Program-made: the position numbers and the translations under genes
The notes under the pieces: model-generated
The model's database searches: none
Told to the model about the DNA's origin: nothing
Seen by the model: only the letters and a program-made list of their open reading frames with translations
Part shown: in pieces, positions 43,742 to 53,010 of the stretch
Position numbering within the stretch: position 1 is the stretch's first letter
Layout of the letters: every line of letters begins with the position of its first letter
Assembly (NCBI RefSeq): GCF_029814175.1
Contig: NZ_CP122312.1
Span: 744,001-808,000 of the forward strand
Direction: 5' to 3'
From: Halospeciosus flavus
GTDB taxonomy: Archaea; Halobacteriota; Halobacteria; Halobacteriales; Halobacteriaceae
DNA: 64,000 nucleotides

Positions 43742-44473
43742 ATGGAGGCACTCGTCGTCGGCGCCGGGGAGATGGGTCGGTGGTTCGCCGAGACCCTCGA
43801 CTCGGACGTCGCGTTCGCGGACGCGGACCCGGAGACGGCCGAACGGGCGGCAGACGCCCTCGGTCCCCGGGGCCGCACGGTCGCCCTCTCGACGGACGAG
43901 AGCTTCGGCCTCGTCTGCGTGGCCGTCCCGATGACGGCCGCGGTCGAGACCGTCGAAGAACACGCACAGAAGGCCCAGCAGGCGGTCGTCGACGTCACCG
44001 GGTCGATGCGCGACCCCCTCTCGGCGATGGCCCGCGTCGCGCCCGCCCGCGAACGCGTGAGTTTTCACCCGTTGTTCGCCGCCGAGCACGCGCCGGGGAC
44101 CGTCGCCGTCGCCGAGGGCGCACCCGGCCCCGCGACCGACCGCATCCGCCGGGAACTCGCCGACGCGGGCAACGACCTCGTCGACGTCGAACCTGACGAA
44201 CACGACGAGGCGATGGAGACGATTCAAGGGCGGACCCACGCCGCGATTCTCGCCTTCGCCCTCGCCGCCGACGACGTGCCTGCGGAACTTGCCACGCCGG
44301 TCTACGACCACCTCTCGGACCTCGCCGACCGCGTTACCGGCGGGACCCCACGCGTCTACGCCGACATCCAGGAGACGTTCGGTGGGGCCGACGAGGTCGC
44401 CGAGGCCGCTCGACGTATCGCCGACGCCGACCACGACGAATTCGCCGATTTGTACGACGATGCCAGTCGATAG
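43742..44473 (+). CDS. tyrA: Prephenate dehydrogenase
   Basis: A 243-residue NAD(P)-dependent enzyme of tyrosine synthesis, oxidising prephenate to 4-hydroxyphenylpyruvate. The Rossmann start is MEALVVGAGEMGRWFAETL with GAGEMG; then VVDVTGSMRDPLSAMARVAP and the catalytic-region SFHPLFAAEHAPGTVAVAEG. The C-terminal helical domain holds QGRTHAAILAFALAADD. It is shorter than bacterial TyrA, as is usual for haloarchaea. The next gene starts 14 nt before its stop. Confidence 0.88.
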   Translation: MEALVVGAGEMGRWFAETLDSDVAFADADPETAERAADALGPRGRTVALSTDESFGLVCVAVPMTAAVETVEEHAQKAQQAVVDVTGSMRDPLSAMARVAPARERVSFHPLFAAEHAPGTVAVAEGAPGPATDRIRRELADAGNDLVDVEPDEHDEAMETIQGRTHAAILAFALAADDVPAELATPVYDHLSDLADRVTGGTPRVYADIQETFGGADEVAEAARRIADADHDEFADLYDDASR

Positions 44474-45872
44474 AGACGACCTCCGCGACACCGCGAAGTA
44501 TCTCAGGAACGTCCGCCCGATCGACCCCGAGGAGATCACCGACTACCTCGAAGGGCAACCCGACCACCGCGCCGTCAGGGTCGCCCTCCGCGAGGAGGCC
44601 GCCGACCTCGGACTCGTCGAGCGCGAGGACGGCGCGTTCGTCCCCGTCGAAGACGACCCCGTGCGCGTCCACTTCGACGGTGTCGAGGCACTCCCCAACG
44701 AGTACGCCTTCGCCCTCGAAGAACTCCTCATCGAGCGCTACGGCCGCGACTGGCACGACGGCGATTCGGGGGCCTCGCTGCGCGAGACTATCCGCAAACT
44801 GAAGGAGGACTACTACCGGCGCAACCCGGTCGAGTACGACGAGGAGGTCGCACTCGCCTACGCCATCTACCACCTCCCGGACTACTACGCGACCGTCCAG
44901 TACGTCCTCGACGACCTCGCACGCGACGGCTTGCTCACCCGCGACCTCCGCGTCCTCGACGTTGGCGCGGGCGTCGGCGGTCCCGCCCTCGGTCTCCACG
45001 ACTACCTCGCGTCGTCCGAGGACCCGGTCCTCGTCGACTACGACGCGGTCGAACCGAGCGCCGCCGCAGACGTCCTCGACGACCTCCTCGACGAGACGGG
45101 GTCGAACTTCCACCCCTCGATCACCCGCGAGACCGCAGAGGCGTTCGAGTTCGAGGCCGGCGCCTACGACCTCGTCTGCTTCAACAACGTCCTGAGCGAA
45201 CTCGACGACCCCGTGGCGGTGGTCGAACGCTACCTCGACGCCCTCGCCGACGACGGGACGTTCGTCGCCACCGCACCCGCGGACAAGCACACGAGCACGC
45301 ACCTCCGCGAAGTCGAGCGGACGGTCGAGGCACACGAGGCGGCCACGGTGTACGGACCGACGGTCCGCCTCTGGGAGGGTGAGCGACCCACCGACCGCGG
45401 GTGGTCCTTCGACGAGCGCCCGGACCTCGCGACGCCGGGCTTTCAGGAGCGATTGGCCCGCGGCGCCTCGGACCCGAGTTCGTTCACGAACACCTCGGTC
45501 AAGTTTTCCTACTCCTTCCTGCGGACCGACGGCGAGCGTCGCTTCGACGTCTCGCTCTCGGAGAAACGCTACGCGAAGATGGTCGACATGGGCCACCACG
45601 TCCCCGACCGCATCGACCTCGTCGCCGCGAAACTCTCGCGAAACCTCGCCGGCGAGGGCGCCAACCCCCTCTTCAAGATCAGCGACGGGAGCGAGGACGT
45701 CGAACACTACGCCGTCCTCGTCAAGGAGAACGCGCTCAACCGCGACCTCCTGGACGCGGAGTACGGCGACCTGCTCGTCTTCGAGCAGGTGCTCGCGCTC
45801 TGGAACGACGACGAGGAGGCGTACAACCTCGTCTGCGACGAGCAGACTATCGTCGACGTCTACGCGCGGTGA
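44460..45872 (+). CDS. Rsm22-like small-subunit methyltransferase family protein
   Basis: A 470-residue protein related to the mitochondrial/archaeal Rsm22 family of SAM-dependent methyltransferases. The SAM motif VLDVGAGVGGPALGLHDYL is near residues 163-181; LVCFNNVLSELDDP is motif IV-like. A helical N-terminal domain (residues 1-150) and a C-terminal domain with SYSFLRTDGERRFDVSLSEK complete it. Target is presumably ribosomal RNA or assembly, by family. It overlaps tyrA by 14 nt. Confidence 0.78.
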   Translation: MPVDRDDLRDTAKYLRNVRPIDPEEITDYLEGQPDHRAVRVALREEAADLGLVEREDGAFVPVEDDPVRVHFDGVEALPNEYAFALEELLIERYGRDWHDGDSGASLRETIRKLKEDYYRRNPVEYDEEVALAYAIYHLPDYYATVQYVLDDLARDGLLTRDLRVLDVGAGVGGPALGLHDYLASSEDPVLVDYDAVEPSAAADVLDDLLDETGSNFHPSITRETAEAFEFEAGAYDLVCFNNVLSELDDPVAVVERYLDALADDGTFVATAPADKHTSTHLREVERTVEAHEAATVYGPTVRLWEGERPTDRGWSFDERPDLATPGFQERLARGASDPSSFTNTSVKFSYSFLRTDGERRFDVSLSEKRYAKMVDMGHHVPDRIDLVAAKLSRNLAGEGANPLFKISDGSEDVEHYAVLVKENALNRDLLDAEYGDLLVFEQVLALWNDDEEAYNLVCDEQTIVDVYAR

Positions 45873-45873
45873 A

Positions 45874-45910
45874 CGAGATTCGGAGCGAGCGGTAGCGAGT
45901 GAGAATCTCG
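45874..45910. repeat. GAGATTC...GAATCTC hairpin after the Rsm22-like gene
   Basis: An inverted repeat starting GAGATTCGGAGCGAG and ending GAGTGAGAATCTC, just after the stop codon at 45872. Its reverse complement resembles the element at 19945-19988. It may form an RNA hairpin near the transcript end. Confidence 0.5.
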
Positions 45911-45991
45911 GCATAGCGGCGGTCCGTCTCCGGTCACTCGCCGCCGCCGACCACCGACGGGCTTTTCTCCTCCGTTTCCGACCACACGGGT

Positions 45992-46765
45992 ATGTCCTCG
46001 GACCTCGAAATTCTCCTCACGAACGACGACGGCATCGAGAGCCCCGGCATCCGTGCCCTCTACGACGGTCTCACGGACGTCGGGAACGTCACCGTCGTCG
46101 CGCCCGCCGAGAACCAGAGCGCGACGGGGCGGGCGATGTCCAGCGAAGTCGCCGTCCACGAGCACGAACTCGGCTACGCCATCGCGGGCACGCCCGCCGA
46201 CTGCGTCGTCGCGGGCCTGGAGGCCCTGGGTCCCTACCCGGACCTCGTCGTCGCTGGCTGTAACAAGGGCGCGAACCTCGGGCAGTACGTCCTCGGGCGC
46301 TCGGGAACCATCAGCGCGGCCGTCGAGGCCGCCTTCTTCGGTCTCCCCTCCATCGCCGTCTCGCTGTTCCTCACCTCCGAGGAGTTCGAGCGCGAGACGG
46401 CCGTCGACGACTACGAGACTGCGGTCGACGCCACGACCTACCTCGCCGAACACGCCCTCGACTCGGGCGTCTTCGAGCAAGCCGAGTACCTGAACGTGAA
46501 CACGCCACGACCCGACCGGAGCACCGACGAGATGGTCGTCACCCGCCCGTCGCACGGGTACGACATGACGGCCACGCGGAACGGCGACGGGCGCATCACG
46601 CTCCACGACCGGATGTGGGAGAAGATGGACGCGGGCGAGGTCGACGACCCGCCGGGGACCGACCGCCGGGCCGTCCTCGACGGGAAGGTGAGCGTCTCGC
46701 CGCTGACCGCCCCACACACGACCGAACACCACGAGGCGCTGGACGCCCTCGCGGAGACCTACTGA
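45992..46765 (+). CDS. surE: 5'-nucleotidase SurE
   Basis: A 257-residue metal-dependent phosphatase acting on nucleoside monophosphates. The signature is LEILLTNDDGIESPGIRALY near residues 5-24 (NDDG motif), with PAENQSATGRAMSSEV, an NKGANLGQYVLGRSGTISAA loop and a late SVSPLTAPHTTEHH. Length and motifs fit the family. The DUF7522-like gene is convergent, 6 nt away. Confidence 0.93.
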   Translation: MSSDLEILLTNDDGIESPGIRALYDGLTDVGNVTVVAPAENQSATGRAMSSEVAVHEHELGYAIAGTPADCVVAGLEALGPYPDLVVAGCNKGANLGQYVLGRSGTISAAVEAAFFGLPSIAVSLFLTSEEFERETAVDDYETAVDATTYLAEHALDSGVFEQAEYLNVNTPRPDRSTDEMVVTRPSHGYDMTATRNGDGRITLHDRMWEKMDAGEVDDPPGTDRRAVLDGKVSVSPLTAPHTTEHHEALDALAETY

Positions 46766-46771
46766 GGCCGA

Positions 46772-47197
46772 CTACCCGAGTTCTTCCTCGCCGCGGTCCG
46801 CCGCGAAGAACCGCCTCTCCTCGGTCGGGACGAGGATGGTGACGCAGTCGTCGACGAACTCGGAGAGGTTCTGGGCGACTCGTCGGTCGAGCGAGAGGAG
46901 TACGCCCCGCAGGTCGCTCTCGTGGAGGTGGACGAACACCAGGTTCTCGTGGAGTTCGATGGTCGCCTCGGCGGGGCCGCGGACACCAGAGACGTCGCTC
47001 TCTGTGGCGAGTGCGTCGCGTTCGCGGAGTCGGTCGGCGAGTTCGTCGGCGTCGAGTCGCAGGGCCGCTTCGGATAGGTCGGGTCTGCGGTAGAGTACCT
47101 CGCGTCCGTCGGCGTCGTAGTACATCGCCGCTCGAAGGAGGTCTCCGGCCTGCCGACGGACGTGTTCGACCAACCGCTCGTACCGGTGTGGAGGCAT
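46772..47197 (-). CDS. Conserved haloarchaeal protein (DUF7522-like)
   Basis: A 141-residue soluble protein: MPPHRYERLVEHVRRQAGDL, AAMYYDADGREVLYRRPDL, then ENLVFVHLHESDLRGVLLSL and ERRFFAADRG near the end. It may match the haloarchaeal DUF7522 family (from memory). It is divergent from the Lrp regulator, with 116 nt between starts. Role unknown. Confidence 0.6.
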   Translation of the reverse strand: MPPHRYERLVEHVRRQAGDLLRAAMYYDADGREVLYRRPDLSEAALRLDADELADRLRERDALATESDVSGVRGPAEATIELHENLVFVHLHESDLRGVLLSLDRRVAQNLSEFVDDCVTILVPTEERRFFAADRGEEELG

Positions 47198-47313
47198 GTC
47201 GCTACCTGGAGTGTCGCTCCCCTGGCAGTTTACCCTTCGGGTCGGTTCGCCGTTCGTTCCCCGCGCCTCGCCGGGCGAAGTCACTTATGCCGTTCCCGGG
47301 CAAATGCGGTGGT

Positions 47314-47796
47314 ATGAGCGACTACGAAATCGACGACACCGATCGAGAGATACTCTACGCGCTACAGGAGGACGCACGGGACCTCTCGTCCGGCGAAATC
47401 GCCGAACGGACCGAGGCCTCGTCGAGCACGGTCCGCAAGCGCATCCAGCGACTAGAGTCCGAGGGCATCGTCAAGGGGTACAGCGCCGACGTCGACTACC
47501 AGAAGTCCGGCTACCCCCTCCGCATGCTGCTCTTCTGTACGGCGCCGATTCCGGAACGCGGCGACCTCATCGACGACGTGCTGGGTATCCCCGGCGTCGT
47601 CTCCGTCCAGGAACTGGTGACGGGCGAACAGAACCTCCTCGTGACGGCCGTCGGCGAGTCCGACAGCGACATCACGCCCATCGCGCAGGAACTGTTCGAC
47701 ATGGGACTGACCGTCGCCGACGAGGTGCTCGTCCGGAGTCACGAGACGACTCCCTTCGAGAAGTTCTCCTCGCAGGACGAGCGCGGGGACGAGTGA
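47314..47796 (+). CDS. Lrp/AsnC family transcriptional regulator
   Basis: A 160-residue regulator. The HTH is DDTDREILYALQEDARDLSS followed by AERTEASSSTVRKRIQRLES; the C-terminal ligand domain has VSVQELVTGEQNLLVTAVGE and DMGLTVADEVLVRSHETTPF. A TATA-like cttatg is about 28 nt before the ATG. It is just upstream of and parallel to the dabB-dabA-carbonic anhydrase genes, so it is the obvious candidate regulator of them. Ligand unknown. Confidence 0.88.
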   Translation: MSDYEIDDTDREILYALQEDARDLSSGEIAERTEASSSTVRKRIQRLESEGIVKGYSADVDYQKSGYPLRMLLFCTAPIPERGDLIDDVLGIPGVVSVQELVTGEQNLLVTAVGESDSDITPIAQELFDMGLTVADEVLVRSHETTPFEKFSSQDERGDE

Positions 47797-47877
47797 ACGG
47801 CGACTCCCGTCTCGGTGACCGGGAGTATTGCTCGAACCGAAGTCCTATTTGTACCCTTGTTCCACTCTACCACACTT

Positions 47878-47896
47878 TTCGAACGAATTGGTCGAA
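47878..47896 (+). promoter_or_regulatory. Near-palindrome and TATA-like box upstream of dabB
   Basis: TTCGAACGAATTGGTCGAA is an imperfect palindrome with TTCGA...TCGAA arms, sitting a few nt before a TATA-like tctataataa (47902-47911). The position fits a site that could recruit or block transcription factors, plausibly the upstream Lrp protein. The TATA-like box to ATG distance implies a leader of about 60 nt. Confidence 0.4.
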
Positions 47897-47996
47897 TCAA
47901 AGTCTATAATAACCAGTGTGTTCTACGCAGGAGTAACACCGACCAGTTCGCGCAGACGGCCCCCGTCACACCGGACTGGTCGGCACACACCGAACG

Positions 47997-49475
47997 ATGG
48001 CCGACCAACCCACCCCAACCGACACCGTATCACTCCCCGAGGCGACGACGTCGACGGCCGTCGTGCCTCGAGCGACGACCTGGGTAGTCTGGGCACTCTT
48101 CGTGCTCAGCGTGGGGGCGCTCGCGGTGCGAGGTGGGACCGAGTGGTCGGTCCCCGGTCTGTTCGTCGTCGACGGTCTCACCGTGGTCATGTGGGTCGTC
48201 GTGACCTTCTTCAGCGGCATCGTCCACAGCTACTCCCGGCGCTACATGGCGGGCGACGCGCACCGCGACGCGTTCTTCGGTCGGGTCTTCGCGTTCACGC
48301 TCGTCGTCCTGACGCTGACCGCCGCCGACCACCTGGCGCTGTTCGCGCTGGCCTGGCTCGCGATGGGGCTGGTGATGTCGTCGCTCATCGGCCACGCGCA
48401 GGGGTGGCCACAGGCGCAGGCCGCCGCCGGTCTCGCCCGCCGTTACTTCCTCGCTAGCAGCGGTCTGCTCACGGTTGCGCTCTCCCTCCTCGCGTGGGGG
48501 ACGGGGAGCACCGCCATCTCCGGAATCCTCGGGAGCGTCGACGCCCTCTCTGGACCCGTCGCACTCGCCGCCGCGGCGTGTCTCCTCGGGGCGGCGATGA
48601 TCCAGTCGGCGCTGTTCCCCTTCCAGACCTGGCTGCTCTCCTCGATGACGGCGCCGACGCCGGCGTCGGCCCTGATGCACGCCGGGTTCGTCAACGCGGG
48701 CGGCATCCTGCTGACCCGCTTCGCGCCGCTGCTCGTCGAGACGCCGAGCGTCATGTCCCTCGCCGTCGTCGTCGGCGCCCTCAGCGCCCTGATCGGGCAG
48801 GCATTGCTCCTGGTCCAGACGGACGTCAAACGCGAACTGGGTGCCTCCACGCTCGCCCAGATGGGGTTCATGATTCTCCAGTGTGGACTCGGATTCTTCG
48901 CCGCGGCCGTCACTCACCTCGTCTTGCACGGCTTCTACAAGGCGTACCTCTTCCTCTCGTCGGGGACCGGTGTCGAGCAGACGGTCCCATCGGACGGCAC
49001 CCACGCCCGGTTGACGGTCCCGCGGGTCGCCGTCAGTCTGGTGACGGCCCTCGGTGGCGGCGTGCTGTTCGCCGTGCTCACCGGGAAGGGACTGGCGCTG
49101 AACAGCGGAGCAGTCCTCGCGCTCGTCGTCGTGTTGACGACCCTGCACGCGGCGCGCGACATCCTCCGGCGGCCGACGTTGACACCGTGGGTCAGACTCG
49201 TCGCGGTGCCCCTCGTCGTCGTGAGTGCGGTGGGCGTCTACGGCGTCCTGTTCAACGCCATCGCGGCGCTGCTCGCGGACGTCCCGATGACCAAGTCCCC
49301 GACCGAACTGTCGGTCGTCCACCTCGGCGTCGCCGCCGCGTTCGTCGTCGCCTACCTCGTGACCGAGTTCGACCTGCACCGCTCCAGCGACCGACTCTAC
49401 GTCGCGCTGTTGAACCTCTCACAACCGGCTCCGACGACCCTTCTCACCCAGAAGGAGGACTACGATGACGCGTAA
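47997..49475 (+). CDS. dabB: DabB proton-conducting membrane subunit of the DAC inorganic-carbon transporter
   Basis: A 492-residue membrane protein of the NuoL/Mrp antiporter-like family that pairs with DabA. About 12-14 hydrophobic segments run through it; the conserved core includes FFSGIVHSYSRRYMAGDAHR, QSALFPFQTWLLSSMTAPTP with the Lys-free TM region, and ALMHAGFVNAGGILLTRFAP. Overlap of 11 nt with dabA shows they are made together. In bacteria, DabB passes protons to drive DabA-catalysed CO2 hydration. By its context it is this subunit, not a respiratory complex I subunit. Confidence 0.9.
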   Translation: MADQPTPTDTVSLPEATTSTAVVPRATTWVVWALFVLSVGALAVRGGTEWSVPGLFVVDGLTVVMWVVVTFFSGIVHSYSRRYMAGDAHRDAFFGRVFAFTLVVLTLTAADHLALFALAWLAMGLVMSSLIGHAQGWPQAQAAAGLARRYFLASSGLLTVALSLLAWGTGSTAISGILGSVDALSGPVALAAAACLLGAAMIQSALFPFQTWLLSSMTAPTPASALMHAGFVNAGGILLTRFAPLLVETPSVMSLAVVVGALSALIGQALLLVQTDVKRELGASTLAQMGFMILQCGLGFFAAAVTHLVLHGFYKAYLFLSSGTGVEQTVPSDGTHARLTVPRVAVSLVTALGGGVLFAVLTGKGLALNSGAVLALVVVLTTLHAARDILRRPTLTPWVRLVAVPLVVVSAVGVYGVLFNAIAALLADVPMTKSPTELSVVHLGVAAAFVVAYLVTEFDLHRSSDRLYVALLNLSQPAPTTLLTQKEDYDDA

Positions 49476-51927
49476 CGACCTCGACGCACACGTCGAACGT
49501 GCGGCGGAGACCGTCGGGTCGGTCTGGCCGCTCCACTCGTTCGTCACGGCCAACCCCCTCGCCGGGTTCGAGAACCGTCCGTTCCACCAGGCCGTCGCGG
49601 AGGCCGAGGACCTGTTCGGCGGCCGCGGCTACCCCGACACCTCGACCTTCCGCCGGGCGTGGGAGGCGGGGCGCATCGACCCCGACGTGCTGGAGGCCGA
49701 ACTCGCGGCCCACGGCGTCGACGGAGACCCCGAGGCCCTCCTCGACGAACTGGCCGCCGCCGAGGTCGAACGCGAACGGGAACGCGAGCGCGACCGTGAC
49801 CCCGCGACGGAGACCGTCGACCGGGTGCTGTCGAAGTGGCTCGCCGCCTTCCTCGACGAGGGGCGGGCGGAGTGGCCGATGCCGAACCGCGAGCGCGGTT
49901 TCTACGCCGCCTGGCGGAGACTCGCCCCCTACGACGACGAGATTCCTGGGTGTACGGACGCGGCCGACCTCCCCGAGACGCCCTCGGCGGCGCTCGAAGG
50001 GGTGCTCTCCGACTACCCACAGGACCGCTGGGAGTCCATCCTCGAACGCCACCTCGCCGCACTCCCCGGGTGGGCCGGTCTCGTCAAGCGGCGGGAAGAG
50101 GCGGACGCCGACCCGTGGCAGACGGCGGCCCCCGTCTCGCTGACCGAGTACCTCGCGGTGCGTCTGACGCTCGTCGACCTGCTGGACGCGCCCGTCGAAC
50201 CGGCCGGCCTCGACGCCGACGCGGACGGGGAGACGACGCCGGCCGTCGGTGTGGACGGGGACGTCCCGCTGGCCGAACTCTGGTTGCGCGCGTGGGAGAA
50301 GAGCCACCGCCAGCGCCTCCTCTCGGACGTCGACCGGACGGTGGACGAATCGAGCACCGAGGACGAGGAGCGCCCCGACGCACAACTCGTCTTCTGTATC
50401 GACACGCGCTCGGAGATCGTCCGTCGCCACCTCGAAGCGGTCGGCCCCTACGAGACACACGGCTACGCGGGCTTCTTCGGCGTCCCCATGCGCTACCAGC
50501 CGTACGCGTCGGACGTCGAGATCGACGCCTGCCCGCCCATCGTCGAACCACGCCACCGCGTCGCCGAGCGTCGCGACCCCGACCAGCAGGACGAGGCGGC
50601 GACCCACGACCGGTGGACGAAGTTGGTGCAGACCGGTCGGAAGCACCTCGAGACGCTCAAGCACAACGTCGCCGCCGCTTTCACCTTCGTCGAAGGGGCC
50701 GGTAGCGCCTACGGCGCGGCGATGGCGACGCGCACGCTCCTCCCGTCGGCGGTCTACGACGCCGTCGACGCCGTCGACAGCCGGATTCCCGGTCCGTCGA
50801 CGTTCTGCACGCCGACGCTCGACCGGCCGGCCGACGCGGACACCGGGGCGGACGACGCCCTCCCGCAGGGGATGACACTCGGCGAGAAGGTGGCCTACGC
50901 CGAGACCGCCTTCGAACTGATGGGCTGGGAGGAGTTCGCCCGCCTCGTCGTCTTCACGGGCCACGCGAGCCAGACGACGAACAATCCGTTCGAGTCGAGT
51001 CTCGACTGCGGGGCCTGTGCCGGCAACCCCGGCGGGCCGAACGCGCGCGTCCTCGCGGCCATCTGTAACGACGACGCCGTCCGCTCCGCTCTGCGCGACC
51101 GCGGCTTCGACGTCCCGTCGGACACCGTGTTCCTCGCGGCCGAACACAACACGACTACCGACGAGGTGACGCTGTTCGACGCCGACGTACCCGAGAGCCA
51201 CCGCGAGGAACTCCAGCGGCTACGCGAGGACCTCGACCACGCCCGCGAGCGCGCCGCGAGCGAACGCGTCGAGTCGATGGCGAGCGACGACGGGGACGTC
51301 GGCGGCGTCCGCGAAGTCGAACGCCGGGCCGCCGACTGGGCGGAGACCCGCCCCGAGTGGGGACTCGCCGGCAACGCCTCGTTCGTCGTCGGCCCCCGCA
51401 CCCTAACCGCGGACGCGGACCTCGACGGTCGGACCTTCCTCCACTCCTACAACTGGACGACCGACCCCGACGGCGAGGCGCTGGAGGCCATCCTGACCGG
51501 GCCACTCGTGGTCACGCAGTGGATCAACAACCAGTACTACTTCGCGACCGTCGACAACGCCGTCTACGGGAGCGGGTCGAAGACCACGCAGAACCCGGTC
51601 GGCAACGTCGGCGTCTTCCAGGGCAACGGCGGCGACCCGATGTCCGGGCTGCCGCTCCAGTCGCTCTCGGCGACGTCTGACCAGACGTACCACCAACCTC
51701 TACGCTTGACGGCGGTCGTCCACGCGCCGACGGACAGGGTCGCCGAGATACTCGGTCACCACGAGAACCTCCGCCAGTTGGTCGAGAACGAGTGGATACG
51801 GTTGACCGTGCTGGACCCAGAGCAGGACGGGGCGGCGTTCCACTACGCGGGCGACCTCGAGTGGGCACGCGCCGAGGGTCCCGAACCGGAGGTCCCGGTC
51901 CCGACGCCGAGTCACACCGCCGACTAG
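49465..51927 (+). CDS. dabA: DabA (DUF2309) catalytic subunit of the DAC inorganic-carbon transporter
   Basis: An 820-residue soluble subunit that converts CO2 to bicarbonate at a zinc site in energised carbon uptake. Starts MTRNDLDAHVERAAETVGSV, then PLHSFVTANPLAGFENRPF. The zinc and catalytic residues expected for DabA are all there: Cys311 and Asp313 in VFCIDTRSE, His500 in FTGHASQTTNNPFESS, and Cys515 in LDCGACAG, with the 15-residue H-to-C spacing. The C-terminal half includes TGPLVVTQWINNQYYFATVD. It overlaps dabB by 11 nt; a beta-carbonic anhydrase follows 75 nt later. Confidence 0.93.
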   Translation: MTRNDLDAHVERAAETVGSVWPLHSFVTANPLAGFENRPFHQAVAEAEDLFGGRGYPDTSTFRRAWEAGRIDPDVLEAELAAHGVDGDPEALLDELAAAEVERERERERDRDPATETVDRVLSKWLAAFLDEGRAEWPMPNRERGFYAAWRRLAPYDDEIPGCTDAADLPETPSAALEGVLSDYPQDRWESILERHLAALPGWAGLVKRREEADADPWQTAAPVSLTEYLAVRLTLVDLLDAPVEPAGLDADADGETTPAVGVDGDVPLAELWLRAWEKSHRQRLLSDVDRTVDESSTEDEERPDAQLVFCIDTRSEIVRRHLEAVGPYETHGYAGFFGVPMRYQPYASDVEIDACPPIVEPRHRVAERRDPDQQDEAATHDRWTKLVQTGRKHLETLKHNVAAAFTFVEGAGSAYGAAMATRTLLPSAVYDAVDAVDSRIPGPSTFCTPTLDRPADADTGADDALPQGMTLGEKVAYAETAFELMGWEEFARLVVFTGHASQTTNNPFESSLDCGACAGNPGGPNARVLAAICNDDAVRSALRDRGFDVPSDTVFLAAEHNTTTDEVTLFDADVPESHREELQRLREDLDHARERAASERVESMASDDGDVGGVREVERRAADWAETRPEWGLAGNASFVVGPRTLTADADLDGRTFLHSYNWTTDPDGEALEAILTGPLVVTQWINNQYYFATVDNAVYGSGSKTTQNPVGNVGVFQGNGGDPMSGLPLQSLSATSDQTYHQPLRLTAVVHAPTDRVAEILGHHENLRQLVENEWIRLTVLDPEQDGAAFHYAGDLEWARAEGPEPEVPVPTPSHTAD

Positions 51928-52002
51928 CCGGCGCGGCCTCCCGCGGCCGAACGGGGCCGTCCGGGGCGAACCGTCTTGTCGTGCGAGTCCCTACCACGAC
52001 CC

Positions 52003-52704
52003 ATGAGTCGCCTGCTCGCCGAACTCCTCCGACGCAACGAGACACACGTCGAGCGCTTTCAGTCCCGGTTCGGCGAGGTACAGGACTCCCAGCACCCGGA
52101 GGTGGTCACCGTCTGCTGTGCGGACTCCCGCGTCCTCCAGGACCACCTGTGGGGCAACGAGGAACCGGGACGGCTCTTCACGTGTAGTAACATCGGGAAC
52201 CGCGTCGTCCAGCGGACACGCGGAGGGACCATCGTCTCGGGCGACGTGCTCTATCCACTCGTGCACGCGGGGTCCGAACTCGTGGTCGTCGTCGGTCACA
52301 CGGGGTGTGGCGCCGTCACGGCGACCTACGACCACCTGACTGGCGGGTCAACTGGTTCCGACGGTACCGGCGACGAACCGCCGGGCATCGAACACTGCGT
52401 CGACCTGCTCGCCGACTACCTCGACGCCGGCGTCGCCGCACTCCCCGACGGCGTCGACCGCGAGAGCGCCGTCAACCGTCTCGTCGAGTACAACGTCGAC
52501 CGGCAGGTCGACTCGCTCCTCGACAGCGAGGACGTCCCCGAGGACGTGGACGTCGTCGGCGTCGTCTACGACTTCCAGGACGTCTACGACGGCCGACGCG
52601 GCGAGATCCACGTCGTGAACGTGGCGGGCGAGACGGACGTCGCGGCGCTCCGTGCGGCCCACCCCGAGGTGGCGGGGCGCGTCGACCGCCTCTGGGAGTA
52701 CTGA
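52003..52704 (+). CDS. Beta-class carbonic anhydrase
   Basis: A 233-residue zinc enzyme that interconverts CO2 and bicarbonate. Zinc ligands Cys39, His99 and Cys102 are visible in VCCADSR (with Asp41 and Arg43) and VVGHTGCGAV. The end VVGVVYDFQDVYDGRRGEIH is typical of beta-CAs. Directly after dabA on the same strand, it probably belongs to the same carbon-supply module. The 3' end nearly touches the convergent chorismate mutase gene (3 nt apart). Confidence 0.92.
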   Translation: MSRLLAELLRRNETHVERFQSRFGEVQDSQHPEVVTVCCADSRVLQDHLWGNEEPGRLFTCSNIGNRVVQRTRGGTIVSGDVLYPLVHAGSELVVVVGHTGCGAVTATYDHLTGGSTGSDGTGDEPPGIEHCVDLLADYLDAGVAALPDGVDRESAVNRLVEYNVDRQVDSLLDSEDVPEDVDVVGVVYDFQDVYDGRRGEIHVVNVAGETDVAALRAAHPEVAGRVDRLWEY

Positions 52705-52707
52705 GGT

Positions 52708-53010
52708 TCAGTCGCCGCGCTCGCTGCGCTGTTCGATCTTGTTCAGTTCGATGAGCAGGCGGAAGATGGCCTTCACGAGGTTGGCGTCGACGTCGAAGCG
52801 CTCGGCGTTCCGGCCGGCGCGCTCCATGACGGCCGCCTCCTGTTCCTCGTCGGTGGTCGCCATGTCCCGGTCTTCCTTGACGCGGGCGACGGCGTCCGCG
52901 ACGTAGGTGCGCCGGGCGATGAGTTCGACGATGTCGCGGTCGATCTCCTCGATCTCCTCGCGGAGTTCGTCGAGGTCCATCTGGTCGGTGTCGATGGCGG
53001 TCTCGCTCAC
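52708..53010 (-). CDS. aroQ: Chorismate mutase (AroQ type)
   Basis: A 100-residue helical enzyme that turns chorismate into prephenate. DLDELREEIEEIDRDIVELI near residues 13-32 and ARRTYVADAVARVKEDRDMA near 33-52 are the AroQ signature, with Arg and Lys expected in the active site. GTG at 53010 is preferred because it overlaps the aroK stop by 4 nt; an upstream ATG at 53073 would overlap aroK by 67 nt. It is coupled to shikimate kinase. Confidence 0.88.
   Translation of the reverse strand: MSETAIDTDQMDLDELREEIEEIDRDIVELIARRTYVADAVARVKEDRDMATTDEEQEAAVMERAGRNAERFDVDANLVKAIFRLLIELNKIEQRSERGD

Noticed and set aside
41507..44539. A 1010-codon minus-strand open frame
   Set aside because: It lies opposite the M24 peptidase and tyrA, both with full family motifs, and shifts frame over the response regulator. 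Composition is that of an antisense shadow.
47997..49475. Respiratory complex I NuoL subunit
   Set aside because: It is shorter than NuoL and overlaps dabA by 11 nt, which is the standard dabB-dabA arrangement; no other nuo gene is near.
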